DNA of 64,000 nt. It comes from an uncultured Lachnospiraceae bacterium (GTDB lineage Bacteria > Bacillota > Clostridia > Lachnospirales > Lachnospiraceae). Of the stretch, positions 18,208 through 27,142 are shown piece after piece. Within the stretch, counting starts at the first letter, position 1; each line of letters starts with the position of its first letter. The DNA lies in the NCBI GenBank assembly GCA_900549665.1, contig URPH01000010.1, forward strand, positions 16,013 to 80,012, given 5' to 3'. Made by a program: the position numbers and the translations under genes. The notes beneath the pieces were generated by a model. The model saw nothing but the letters and a program-made list of their open reading frames with translations. It was not told the origin of the DNA and ran no database searches.

Positions 18208-18366
18208 TTATTTTGTTTTTTTACTGCCGCATCCATTGTATTTTGTACAGGTTCCGGCAGACGGACAACCAATGCATCTGATTCCCTTTTTTTTCTCTTT
18301 TTTGATATATAGGATAGCTGCACCTACAATAATCAGTAAAATTATTACAATGATCAGATTTGCCAT
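18208..18366 (-). CDS. FeoB-associated Cys-rich membrane protein
   Basis: A 52-residue protein. One membrane helix at about 3-21 (NLIIVIILLIIVGAAILYI) is followed by a basic stretch KKEKKKG and four Cys residues in CIGC, GTCTKY and NGCG. This matches the small FeoB-associated family found directly downstream of feoB in many Clostridia, where it may help ferrous iron transfer; its biochemical role is not established. GAGGG lies 6 bases before the ATG. It is located between feoB and the Fur-like gene. Confidence 0.9.
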   Translation of the reverse strand: MANLIIVIILLIIVGAAILYIKKEKKKGIRCIGCPSAGTCTKYNGCGSKKTK

Positions 18367-18424
18367 AATTATCCCTCTAAACTTTCTCTTCTATGATACT
18401 GTAAATCGCCGGATTTCCGGATCC

Positions 18425-20434
18425 TTAAACTGCTGAACTGTTCAATTCATATTTAGCTTCAAACTGCTTGTTGGTTCTGCGGATCAGGAAAGCGATAATT
18501 GCAGCGAATACAAGCACTGCGATTAAGCCGGGAACAAAACCTGCCCCAAGTTTGCCGGTTGTAATCAGTGTACCTGCCTGATATACAAGGAATGCTACGG
18601 TATAACCGGTTGCAAGCTGTAAGCAGATGGCGCCCCACAACCATTTTTTACTCTGCATTTCTGAGTTCATGGCACCAAGAGCTGCGAAGCAGGGAGGTGT
18701 ATAAAGGTTGAACATCAGATAAGCAAGTGCTGCTACTTTTGTAAGAGCCATTGCCTGGGCAACTACGTTACCATCACCTACAAGTGCAAGTTCATCTGTA
18801 TCAATGAAAGCACTCAGACCATAACATACTGCCAATGTACCAACAACGTTTTCTTTTGCGATAAAGCCTGTAACTGCTGCTGCAGCAAGCTGCCATGCAA
18901 CGATACCTGTGATCGGAACTAACAGATATGCAATGGGAGATGCGATGGATGCAAGGATAGAAGTATTTTCCATTCCTTCTTCAACCACCTGCATCTGCCA
19001 GTTGAAGGACTGCATGATCTGTACTACTGTGTTACATACAAGGATGATAGTTCCTGCTTTGATAATGTAAGCTTTACCACGCTCTAACATAGAGAAGATT
19101 GCTCTCTTTAAGCTCGGAACCTTATATTCCGGAAGCTCGATGATAAAGAATGATTTTCTGAATTTATATCCGGTAACTGCATTTACAAGTAATGCACCAA
19201 GTAAAATCAGGATAATACCTACGAAATACATCAAAGGTCCAACCCATGTTGAGTCAGAGAAGAAAGCACCAACAAATAATGCAATAACAGGAAGCTTGGC
19301 TCCGCAAGGCATGAATGTTGTCAACATAGCTGTTGCTCTACGCTCTCTTTCATTACGGATGGTACGGCATGCCATGATACCGGGGATACCGCATCCGGTA
19401 CCGATGATCATCGGGATAACGGATTTACCGGAAAGACCTACACGTTTGAAGATCGGGTCAAGTACAACCGTTGCTCTTGCCATATAACCACAGTCTTCCA
19501 AAAGAGCAATTAAGAAGTACATTACCATTACCAGAGGAAGGAAACCAACAACGGCACCAACACCACCGATAATACCATCTACCAACAATGACTGCAAGAA
19601 AGGATTTGCATTTACCACAAGTCCCGCAACATATTCCTGGAATGTCTCGATCCAGCCTGTCAGCCAGTCAGCGATCCATGTTCCGACTGTAGACTGTGAA
19701 ATATAGAATACACCATACATGATAATGGCAAAGATCGGAATACCAAGCCAGGGGTTGGTAAGAACTGCATCGATCTTATCCTGTCCGTTCTTTTCTTTGG
19801 TAAGAACTTTACGTTTCTCAACTGCTGCAACAATCGTCTTTACAAAGTCAAAACGTTTTCTGTCTTCTGCTTCAACAGCTTCTTTATTATGTAAGTCAAT
19901 TTCTGCCTGTACATAAGGAGCCTTCTGTCCTGCTCCCTCCAGATCTGCAGCTGCAGCAACAACCTCTTTTAATCCAACGTGACCGGCAGATGTGGAAATT
20001 GTCTTGATAACCGGGCATCCGAGCTTTTCAGATAAAAGCTCAACATTGATCTCGGTATCCTTCTTTTCGTTGATATCACTCTTATTAAGAGCTACAACAA
20101 CCGGAACACCGAGCTCTAAAAGCTGTGTTGTAAAGAACAGGCTTCGGCTTAAGTTGGTAGCATCCACAATGTTGATGATTGCATCCGGGTTTTCATGTTT
20201 TACATAAGAGCTTGTAATACTTTCCTCAGATGTAAACGGAGACATGGAATAAGCACCGGGTAAGTCAACCGCAATGATTTCCTTTTCTCCGTCATAATAT
20301 GCCTTTTTAATCGGGCTTTCTTTTCTCTCGACAGTAACACCCGCCCAGTTGCCGATCTTTTCGTTTCTACCTGTCAGGGCATTATACATGGTGGTCTTTC
20401 CACTGTTGGGGTTACCTGTTAATGCGATTCTCAT
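18425..20434 (-). CDS. feoB: Ferrous iron transporter B
   Basis: Inner-membrane Fe(II) uptake protein of 669 residues. The N-terminal GTPase domain has G1 GNPNSGKTT, G3 DLPGAYSM and G4 NKSD. It is followed by a helical regulatory domain and a polytopic membrane domain with the gate motifs GTGCGIPG and MPCGAKLPV. The start codon is chosen as the ATG at 20434, 7 bases after GGAGG; a GTG three bases upstream is possible. Downstream come the Cys-rich partner (58-base gap) and the Fur-like gene. Confidence 0.97.
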   Translation of the reverse strand: MRIALTGNPNSGKTTMYNALTGRNEKIGNWAGVTVERKESPIKKAYYDGEKEIIAVDLPGAYSMSPFTSEESITSSYVKHENPDAIINIVDATNLSRSLFFTTQLLELGVPVVVALNKSDINEKKDTEINVELLSEKLGCPVIKTISTSAGHVGLKEVVAAAADLEGAGQKAPYVQAEIDLHNKEAVEAEDRKRFDFVKTIVAAVEKRKVLTKEKNGQDKIDAVLTNPWLGIPIFAIIMYGVFYISQSTVGTWIADWLTGWIETFQEYVAGLVVNANPFLQSLLVDGIIGGVGAVVGFLPLVMVMYFLIALLEDCGYMARATVVLDPIFKRVGLSGKSVIPMIIGTGCGIPGIMACRTIRNERERRATAMLTTFMPCGAKLPVIALFVGAFFSDSTWVGPLMYFVGIILILLGALLVNAVTGYKFRKSFFIIELPEYKVPSLKRAIFSMLERGKAYIIKAGTIILVCNTVVQIMQSFNWQMQVVEEGMENTSILASIASPIAYLLVPITGIVAWQLAAAAVTGFIAKENVVGTLAVCYGLSAFIDTDELALVGDGNVVAQAMALTKVAALAYLMFNLYTPPCFAALGAMNSEMQSKKWLWGAICLQLATGYTVAFLVYQAGTLITTGKLGAGFVPGLIAVLVFAAIIAFLIRRTNKQFEAKYELNSSAV

Positions 20435-20554
20435 CACGCATCCTCCTTTTTCCTCATTTTCTCCTCATTTAACTATCCGGCCTGTATATCTTTGCAAAAT
20501 TCATTGTCATGCTTTGATCAAACCTGCCGTCCAGTCATCAATGACTACTTAAAA

Positions 20555-20574
20555 TTAGTTTCCCCTAACTTTAA
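20555..20574. promoter_or_regulatory. Possible metal-regulator operator upstream of feoB
   Basis: On the minus strand the inverted repeat TTAG-N6-CTAA (TTAGGGGAAACTAA) lies in the 232-base gap between feoA and feoB, with a neighbouring TTAAAG half. It resembles DtxR/IdeR-type iron boxes. The long gap suggests that feoB also has its own promoter here. This is inference from similarity. Confidence 0.35.
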
Positions 20575-20666
20575 GGGTAAAAAAAATAAAAAAACTTATA
20601 TGATATAAGGATTTTCGGGGAACGCTACATCGCTGCGGCTTTTCCCCCTTGATCCAGGTATCCTTT

Positions 20667-20879
20667 TTAAATTGAAATGGCTCTTGCCAAATCAGTATCT
20701 ATATTGTATCGAGCATCCTTGATGGAAACAACGCAACCACCCTTAATATGGGAAATAACCGTAATCGGTTCCCCACTGTAGCACCCCAGCGAAAACAGAA
20801 ATGCTTCCAGATCATCATCCTCAGTTACAATGTCTTTTACAATATATTCTTCTCCGATGTTTGCATCTGCCAAAGTCAT
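20667..20879 (-). CDS. feoA: Ferrous iron transport protein A
   Basis: Small cytosolic SH3-like protein of 70 residues that supports FeoB. The sequence MTLADANIGEEYIVKDI, then FLFSLGCYSGEPITVIS and DARYNIDTDLARAI, matches the FeoA fold, including the L-x-LG-turn and the terminal A-x-x-I. It is the first gene of the feo cluster and is 232 bases upstream of feoB. Confidence 0.92.
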   Translation of the reverse strand: MTLADANIGEEYIVKDIVTEDDDLEAFLFSLGCYSGEPITVISHIKGGCVVSIKDARYNIDTDLARAISI

Positions 20880-20962
20880 AATCGATCACCTTTCCGATAC
20901 ATATATGCAAATAATATGTCGTTTTATGCATCTATCATTTGTTAGCTCTTTCAAACTATTAT

Positions 20963-20993
20963 GAGTTTAATGCAACTAACTCCCTCTTGTCAA
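20963..20993 (-). promoter_or_regulatory. Promoter of feoA overlapped by a palindrome
   Basis: On the minus strand TTGACA (20993-20988) is followed 18 bases later by TAAACT (20969-20964). An imperfect palindrome, GAGTT...TGCA...AACTC (20963-20982), covers the spacer and -10. This could be the site of an iron-responsive repressor. The -10 is weak, so confidence is moderate. Confidence 0.45.
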
Positions 20994-21052
20994 TACTTTT
21001 TATCAAAAATGCATCCAATTTTTGTTTTATTTAAAATACATTTGAAAATACA

Positions 21053-21829
21053 TCAGCCAAGTGCCACATCCAACACCATCATCAGGCTGAAACCAACCGC
21101 AAACATGACGGTTCCGATGTTGGAATGTGTCCCCTCTGACATTTCCGGAATCAGTTCTTCCACTACTACATAGAGCATGGCTCCGGCTGCAAAGCTTAAA
21201 AAATACGGTATTCCCGGGACTAAAAGCTCTGCAGCAAGAATGGTCACAATTGCACCGATCGGCTCCACAACTCCGGAAAGCACGCCCAGCACAAAAGACT
21301 TCGTCCTCGAAACACCTTCTGCACGAAGCGGCATGGAGATGATCGCGCCCTCCGGAAAGTTCTGGATTGCAATTCCGATCGCAAGCACTAAAGCTCCGGT
21401 CATCGTAATGCCCTGATTGCCCGTCAGATAACCGGCATAGACAACGCCGACCGCCATTCCTTCCGGAATATTGTGCAGAGCCACTGCCAAAACAAGCATG
21501 GTGGTCCGTTGCAGCTTTGTTCTGGGTCCTTCTGCCTCACTGCTTCCTCTGTGCAGATGCGGTATCATATGATCCAGTAAAAGCAGGAATAATATGCCAA
21601 TCCAGAAACCGACAAAGGGAGGTATAAAGGATAATCTTCCCATTCCCGCTGACTGCTCTAAGGCAGGAATGATCAGACTCCAGATTGATGCCGCTGTCAT
21701 GACACCTGCGGCAAAGCCGGTTAATATTCTCTGCAGCATGTCGCTCATGGTATTTTTCATAAAAAACACACAGGCCGCGCCAAGGGTCGTACCAAGAAAA
21801 GGAATCGCAATTCCATAAAACACTTCCAT
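21053..21829 (-). CDS. ZIP-family metal transporter
   Basis: Polytopic membrane protein of 258 residues with about eight hydrophobic segments and the two ZIP metal-site motifs HNIPEGMAVGV and NFPEGAIIS, plus a cytosolic His-containing loop (DHMIPHLHRGSS). It belongs to the ZupT/GufA-like subgroup, which imports zinc and sometimes iron or manganese. The start at 21829 has GGAGG 7 bases upstream and is preferred over the longer frame. It lies 51 bases after an ABC permease gene on one side and just upstream of feoA on the other. Confidence 0.92.
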   Translation of the reverse strand: MEVFYGIAIPFLGTTLGAACVFFMKNTMSDMLQRILTGFAAGVMTAASIWSLIIPALEQSAGMGRLSFIPPFVGFWIGILFLLLLDHMIPHLHRGSSEAEGPRTKLQRTTMLVLAVALHNIPEGMAVGVVYAGYLTGNQGITMTGALVLAIGIAIQNFPEGAIISMPLRAEGVSRTKSFVLGVLSGVVEPIGAIVTILAAELLVPGIPYFLSFAAGAMLYVVVEELIPEMSEGTHSNIGTVMFAVGFSLMMVLDVALG

Positions 21830-21880
21830 ATTTTGTCCTCCCGGTGTATCCGATGTCATTTCCCATTCCGGCACAGCATT

Positions 21881-24457
21881 CTATTCCACGTTTTTCAGCG
21901 CTTCATCCATCGGAATCTTTTTGATCCGATTAAAGTCAACGGCCGCAACAACCAGATAACCGATCAGCACAAATACAAACATCTTGATATATCCGGCCGG
22001 CTCCATATAAAAAGCAAGATAACCGTTGAACCGGGCCATCATATTTTTCCATATTGCAATCATCATAGCCGAGCCGATTGCAACACTGACCGCATCCGCA
22101 ATGACAACCATAATTGTTGTGGATAACAGATATAAGCTTGCAATCTCTTTGTTTTCGTAGCCTAAAATTTTCGTCATGGAAATGGCATTTTCATTTTTTT
22201 CTATAATAATTTTTGTCAAAAGATAAATCAATACCGCAGATAACAGAATACATAAAATTTGGTAATAATTCATATAGTCACCCATGGAATGATCCAGCTG
22301 GTCACACATCTTGGTAATATCGCGTTTCGTGATCACCGTAGCCACATCATCTTCATCAAGATCTGTTATTTCCGTATTGGATAAAAATCCTGTAAATTCA
22401 TTTTCCTTTAAGTCAAACGTCTTACTGTAATTTTCGATCGGCATAAATACAGCAATGCTCTGGCAGGAATCGTAAACACCTGAAACCGTAAACTCGTATT
22501 GTTTATTTTCATATTTTTCATCCAGAGTGATGGTATCTCCTGTTTTTAAATCATATTTATCTGCAAAAGTCTCAGAAACGCAGACTTCTTTCCCGTTTAA
22601 TGACGACAGCTCCGGAATCCTGATATGATCACTGTCATCAGAAACACCATAAACCGATACTTCCTCTGTAAATCCGTTTGTGGTTCTTTGAAGCGAACGC
22701 ATATTGAATTTTTCCGCATCGTCATTGTCTGTTGTGATCACATTGCCATCTTCGTCTTCATAATCCCGCAGTATGTACTGATACTTTGCAAACATCATAT
22801 CAGCCGCATTATCCTGGTAATACTTAAGGGTCGAAGGCATACCGACAGCCATTGCCAGCATGATCATGATAAACAAAATACCTGCAAGCAGAATGATGTA
22901 ATTGGGAATATTCTGGAATATGATACGCAGTCTGAATCTGCCAAAAAACTTCCACGCCGGTAACCGCATGGTTTTTTTGCGTTTGTTCTTTTTCAGATCA
23001 TGGCGCAAAAACTGCAGAGGCGTATGTTGCATCATTCTGGTGATGACAAAAAGATTGACAATGAACATCAGCACAACCGGTATAACTGTTGTCCTGACAA
23101 AAGCATCGGCATTCCAGATTGTATGATACTCCGGCAGGCTGTAGCTGTTATAATACATGCCGATAACCACGTTTTTAAAAACAGTATATCCGAGTATATT
23201 GCCAATCAGCGCTGATATTAACGTGACAGCAAGCGGCACCAGAAGATAATGTCCGGTCATCTCCGCTCTGGTGTACCCGGAAGCCCTCAGGGTTCCGATC
23301 GCTGATGATTCTTTTGTAATGGTATTGCTGATTGTAACGGCAAAAATAAAAGCAATAATGACAATCAGAACATTCAGGATAACGCCTCCCATTGCTTCAT
23401 CCGAACCCATATCCTCGGTGGCAAATGTAATTGCCGGATTCGCATAGGCCGGAATATAATCAGTCAGTTCGCGGTCAAACACAACACTCTGGGTGATCAA
23501 CGCTCTCATGAAGTTATCAGAAAATGTTTTTTCCTCTTTTTCATCTGCATAGGAATCCTCATATCTCCATGCATATACATAATGCACTGTCTTATCCAGT
23601 CTGTCAAAGCCTTCATCTGTCACCATGGCCACATCAAATTTTAAGGCATCAAACATCAGATCCGTACTTTTTTCATGCAGCGTGTAATAATTGGCATACG
23701 AAATCAGACCGACGATTTCAAATTCCCTGCCGCTGACTTTGATGGTATCGCCGACCTTTGCACCTACATTATCTGCATGCATACGGTCAATCGCGATTTC
23801 CCGGTCTGTCCCGGGAAGCCTTCCTTCTAATACGTCCGCAAGATTGATGTCATCTGTTTTTTTGTATACACGAATGGTTCCGTCCACAGTATCATCCGCA
23901 TTATAATCCTCATCCTCGTTGCGGTAGAAATTTTCATATACGTTTACTTTTACTGCTTTAAAATCAGGATCATCCAGTTCATATTTTTCTTCAGCATCCT
24001 TGTATTCGTCTTTTATTTCTTTTTCAACCTTCTCCCACGCCTCATCATAGGCATCGGAATACAGATCATCATAGTCCGGCACACTTGTGACATCCACGCC
24101 TTCGGGAAGCTGTTTAGCAAGCCCGGCATCAAATTCTTTTTTGAATTTTTTATCGAATTCTTTTTTTGCTTTATCCAGATAATACTGCCTGACATCTGCC
24201 TTTTTACCTGTTGCAACTGCCTCAAGCATTTCTTTGTCAGCTTTTTTGTTCAGTTCAAAATGACCATCCTCCCGCAGGTTGGCTGTAACCGCTTCTTTAG
24301 CCGAGGTGAGCATGCTGCCATTTGCCACATACATTCCGGATACAAAACCAATGGTCAGGATCAGGAACAATCCAACCATGAGATATTTTTTCCACTCAGC
24401 GCATAATTCTCTCAAGATCCGCTTTCGTAATGGATTTTTAACCTTCTTTTTCTTCAT
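21881..24457 (-). CDS. FtsX-type ABC transporter permease
   Basis: Permease of 858 residues. After a basic N-terminus it has a first helix (VGLFLILTIGFVSGMYVA), then a very large, acidic and Lys-rich extracytoplasmic domain of about 300 residues. A three-helix FtsX block follows, then a second external domain and a second three-helix block at the C-terminus. The ATG at 24457 is chosen because it lies 7 bases after AAGGAG; two upstream ATGs are too close. It is coupled to the ATPase gene just upstream. The substrate is unknown; such transporters often export peptides or lipoproteins or perform mechanotransmission. Confidence 0.9.
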   Translation of the reverse strand: MKKKKVKNPLRKRILRELCAEWKKYLMVGLFLILTIGFVSGMYVANGSMLTSAKEAVTANLREDGHFELNKKADKEMLEAVATGKKADVRQYYLDKAKKEFDKKFKKEFDAGLAKQLPEGVDVTSVPDYDDLYSDAYDEAWEKVEKEIKDEYKDAEEKYELDDPDFKAVKVNVYENFYRNEDEDYNADDTVDGTIRVYKKTDDINLADVLEGRLPGTDREIAIDRMHADNVGAKVGDTIKVSGREFEIVGLISYANYYTLHEKSTDLMFDALKFDVAMVTDEGFDRLDKTVHYVYAWRYEDSYADEKEEKTFSDNFMRALITQSVVFDRELTDYIPAYANPAITFATEDMGSDEAMGGVILNVLIVIIAFIFAVTISNTITKESSAIGTLRASGYTRAEMTGHYLLVPLAVTLISALIGNILGYTVFKNVVIGMYYNSYSLPEYHTIWNADAFVRTTVIPVVLMFIVNLFVITRMMQHTPLQFLRHDLKKNKRKKTMRLPAWKFFGRFRLRIIFQNIPNYIILLAGILFIMIMLAMAVGMPSTLKYYQDNAADMMFAKYQYILRDYEDEDGNVITTDNDDAEKFNMRSLQRTTNGFTEEVSVYGVSDDSDHIRIPELSSLNGKEVCVSETFADKYDLKTGDTITLDEKYENKQYEFTVSGVYDSCQSIAVFMPIENYSKTFDLKENEFTGFLSNTEITDLDEDDVATVITKRDITKMCDQLDHSMGDYMNYYQILCILLSAVLIYLLTKIIIEKNENAISMTKILGYENKEIASLYLLSTTIMVVIADAVSVAIGSAMMIAIWKNMMARFNGYLAFYMEPAGYIKMFVFVLIGYLVVAAVDFNRIKKIPMDEALKNVE

Positions 24458-24468
24458 ATCCATTCTCC

Positions 24469-25185
24469 TTACCAATCCAGATCCATTGCAGAGAGCTTTT
24501 CTGTATTGATCTCGTTTTTACGCACTTTTCCGTCACGAAGCTTAATCACATGATCTGCCATGAGTCGGATGGCTTCGTTATGGGTTACCATGATAACGGT
24601 ATTGCCGTATTTCTGGTTGACGTCTTCAATAAGTTTCAGAATTTCTTTGGATGTGTTGTAATCAAGTGCTCCTGTCGGTTCGTCACACAGCAGGATATCC
24701 GGATTTTTAACAATTGCGCGTCCAATGGATACTCTTTGCTGCTGACCGCCGGATAACTGGTTTGGAAGTTTATAGCGGTGTTCGTACAATCCCAGTGTAT
24801 GCAAAAGTTCATCGATATCCAGCGGATCATCTGAAAGATAGGCTCCGACTTCGATGTTTTCTTTGACGTTTAAGTTTGCAATCAGGTTATACATCTGGAA
24901 TACATAGCCCAAATGTTTTCTGCGATAATTTGTCAGGGCTTTTTCTGACAGTTCTTCAAGTTTGTCTCCGTTGATGGATATGTAACCGGAATCGGCACTG
25001 TCGATTCCTCCTATTATATTCAACAGCGTGGATTTTCCTGAGCCGGATGGACCAAGCAGGACACAGATTTCACCTTTGGAAACAGAGAAGTTCATTCCCT
25101 GTAATACTTCCTGACGGGTTTCGCCGCTGCCAAATCCCTTTTTCAGATCTGCAATTTCCAGGAATTTTCTTTCATTTTCTGACAT
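24469..25185 (-). CDS. ABC transporter ATP-binding protein (MacB/LolD type)
   Basis: ATPase of 238 residues. Walker A is GPSGSGKST, the Q-loop QMYNL, the signature LSGGQQQRVSIGRA, Walker B ILLCDEPTGALD and the H-loop MVTHNEA. The sequence is typical of ATPases that pair with FtsX-type permeases. It is immediately upstream of the permease; the permease ribosome site overlaps its stop. A palindrome at 25253-25270 lies about 70 bases before the start. Confidence 0.95.
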   Translation of the reverse strand: MSENERKFLEIADLKKGFGSGETRQEVLQGMNFSVSKGEICVLLGPSGSGKSTLLNIIGGIDSADSGYISINGDKLEELSEKALTNYRRKHLGYVFQMYNLIANLNVKENIEVGAYLSDDPLDIDELLHTLGLYEHRYKLPNQLSGGQQQRVSIGRAIVKNPDILLCDEPTGALDYNTSKEILKLIEDVNQKYGNTVIMVTHNEAIRLMADHVIKLRDGKVRKNEINTEKLSAMDLDW

Positions 25186-25252
25186 AATATTGTTCCTTCC
25201 TCATAATTATTCAGATAATTTGTTTCATATTATCGATGCGTGTTTTCGCATT

Positions 25253-25270
25253 GGTTAGTTGTCACTAACC
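25253..25270. promoter_or_regulatory. Perfect palindrome upstream of the ABC transporter
   Basis: GGTTAGT and ACTAACC, seven bases each, flank TGTC. A further hairpin, ATGCG-N6-CGCAT, lies next to it at 25236-25251. Such TTAGT...ACTAA palindromes are typical TetR-family operators, so a TetR-type regulator may act here. The TetR gene at 27953-28567 is a candidate but unproven. Confidence 0.45.
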
Positions 25271-25447
25271 ATGTTAGCACTTTGTGTTTTGATTGTATAT
25301 ATGTGTTTTTGATGCTTTTTATCATTATCAACCGGCGGATATGGAAGGAAAATTCCGGTTACAGGTATTCGGCCTGTTCAGACTTCCGGAAAGGGTATTG
25401 GTATCAGGAGGGATTTGAAACAGTTGAACCGAGATCGATATATAAAA

Positions 25448-25479
25448 GAGCTCTGTCGATATGTGACAGAGCCCTTTTT
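25448..25479. terminator. Terminator hairpin
   Basis: An eight-base-pair perfect stem, GCTCTGTC and GACAGAGC with a 7-base loop, is followed by CCTTTTT on the plus strand and TCTTTT on the minus strand. The gene that needs it is the uracil permease, which is transcribed toward it on the minus strand. It lies 95 bases after that stop. Confidence 0.7.
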
Positions 25480-25518
25480 ATTATCGTATTCTTTTATATT
25501 TAATATTCTATGATATCA

Positions 25519-25553
25519 AGTCAGGGGCAAATACCTTTTGACCCTGACATCAT
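25519..25553. repeat. Dispersed palindromic repeat, copy 2
   Basis: TCAGGGGCAAA and TTTTGACCCTGA form a near-perfect inverted repeat with a 4-base loop. They are flanked by TGATATCA on the left and CATCAT on the right. It lies between the uracil permease stop and the terminator hairpin at 25448. The rest of the gap between 25186 and 25574 holds no supported gene. Confidence 0.55.
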
Positions 25554-25574
25554 TCTATAACAGAGAGTAATGAT

Positions 25575-26909
25575 TTAGGCTTCTTTTTTACCCCATTCAT
25601 AATCATTTCCGGGAAGAATCGCATTTAAGATCACACCTGCGATAGCTGCAATTGCAAGAGAAGTCAGGGTAACGCTGGTAGAACCGATGTTAAAGGTCAG
25701 GCCATCTGAAAATCCAAGACCGGATACCATGATAACAGCAGCAATGATCAGGTTTCTTGACTTTTTGAAGTCAACATGATTTTCAACCACATTGCGGACA
25801 CCGATAGCCGAAATCATTCCGTAAAGCATAAAGCTGATACCGCCGATAATGGATGCCGGAAGTGAACCGATCAGGTCTGCCACCTTCGGAATTGCGCTCA
25901 GTACGATCGCATAAATGGCGGCAAGACGTACAACGGCAGGATCATATACATGAGACAACTCAAGTACACCTGTGTTTTCTCCATAAGTTGTATTGGCAGG
26001 ACCACCGATAAAACCTGCTAAAGCAGTAGCAATACCATCACCGATCAAAGTGCGGTGTAAACCGGGATCTTCGATAAAATTTTCCCCGACTGTAGCGGAA
26101 ATAGCTGAAATATCACCGATATGCTCCATCATGGTAGCAATGGCAATCGGAGCCATAACTAAAATGGCCGTAATATCAAATTTGCAGATCTGGAAAGGCG
26201 GTAATCCAACGATACTTGCATTTGCCACTTCACTGAAATTTAAGATAGCCGATCCATCCGGATTGGTAAAGCCAACTGCCTGGAAAATCAGGGCAGCCAC
26301 ATAAGAAATAACAACTCCCATCAGGATAGGAAGAATTCCAAGCATTCCCTTTCCCCAAATATTAAAGATGATGACAACAGCCAATGCAATAAATGCAAGG
26401 AGCCAGTTGGTGGAAGCATTGGAAATTGCGGAAGGAGCAAGGCTCAGACCAATACAGATGATCATCGGTCCGGTAACAACCGGTGGTAAGAAGCGCATAA
26501 CTCTTGATACACCTACTGCTTTGATGATCAGCGCAAGAACAACATATAAAAGACCTGCTACCACAACACCGCCACATGCATAGGGAAGCTTTTCACCCAT
26601 GGTCATATCTGCATAAATACCGGTATCCAGAGCTGCCACAGATGCAAAACCGCCTAAAAAAGCGAAGGATGAACCGAGAAAAGCAGGTACTTTAAATTTT
26701 GAACAAACATGGAAAAATAATGTTCCTATGCCGGCACAAAATAATGTGACCTGAATCGATAACCCTTCGCCTTCGAAATAACCGTTGACTAAAATCGGAA
26801 CTAAAATTGTTGCGCCAAACATTGCAAACATATGCTGCAGGCCCAATAGAAGCATCTTGGGAATGCCAAGCTGTCTGGCGTCGCGGATAACTGTTTTTTG
26901 TGTTTCCAC
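25575..26909 (-). CDS. uraA: Uracil/nucleobase permease
   Basis: Nucleobase:cation symporter of the NCS2 family, 444 residues with many membrane helices. Recognisable stretches are GLQHMFAMFGATILVP, PAFLGSSFAF, EHIGDISAI (transport Glu), and GGPANTTYGENTGVL, which is characteristic of uracil permeases rather than xanthine permeases. The start codon is GTG at 26909 with AGGAGG about 8 bases upstream. It is a single-gene unit ending before the terminator at 25448-25479. The divergent 233-base gap to the DUF6062 gene contains a TATGAT -10-like element but no clear attenuator. Confidence 0.93.
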   Translation of the reverse strand: METQKTVIRDARQLGIPKMLLLGLQHMFAMFGATILVPILVNGYFEGEGLSIQVTLFCAGIGTLFFHVCSKFKVPAFLGSSFAFLGGFASVAALDTGIYADMTMGEKLPYACGGVVVAGLLYVVLALIIKAVGVSRVMRFLPPVVTGPMIICIGLSLAPSAISNASTNWLLAFIALAVVIIFNIWGKGMLGILPILMGVVISYVAALIFQAVGFTNPDGSAILNFSEVANASIVGLPPFQICKFDITAILVMAPIAIATMMEHIGDISAISATVGENFIEDPGLHRTLIGDGIATALAGFIGGPANTTYGENTGVLELSHVYDPAVVRLAAIYAIVLSAIPKVADLIGSLPASIIGGISFMLYGMISAIGVRNVVENHVDFKKSRNLIIAAVIMVSGLGFSDGLTFNIGSTSVTLTSLAIAAIAGVILNAILPGNDYEWGKKEA

Positions 26910-27142
26910 TACTTTCTCCTCCTCATCATGTATAAATAAATTATGTCACAGGGTCTCAAAACCCTTTGAAAGCAATCATAACACATCATATTGTGTTTTT
27001 CTAGTAAAAACCGTCGAATCTGTATTTTTTTGCAAATATCCTGTTGCTTTTTTTCTCAAAATGACCCAAACTGAATTTAAGAATCATACATCCGTGTCAA
27101 AATTGTTATGGTTTTATTATCCGGTTTCTAAAGGAGGTTTAT

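Noticed and set aside
18036..18323. Minus-strand 95-codon open frame between feoB and the Fur-like gene
   Set aside because: It overlaps both the Fur-like gene and the FeoB-associated gene in another frame; the 52-residue Cys-rich protein explains the sequence better.
25240..25503. Plus-strand 87-codon open frame
   Set aside because: It covers the palindrome at 25253 and the terminator at 25448-25479, has no ribosome site and an implausible composition.
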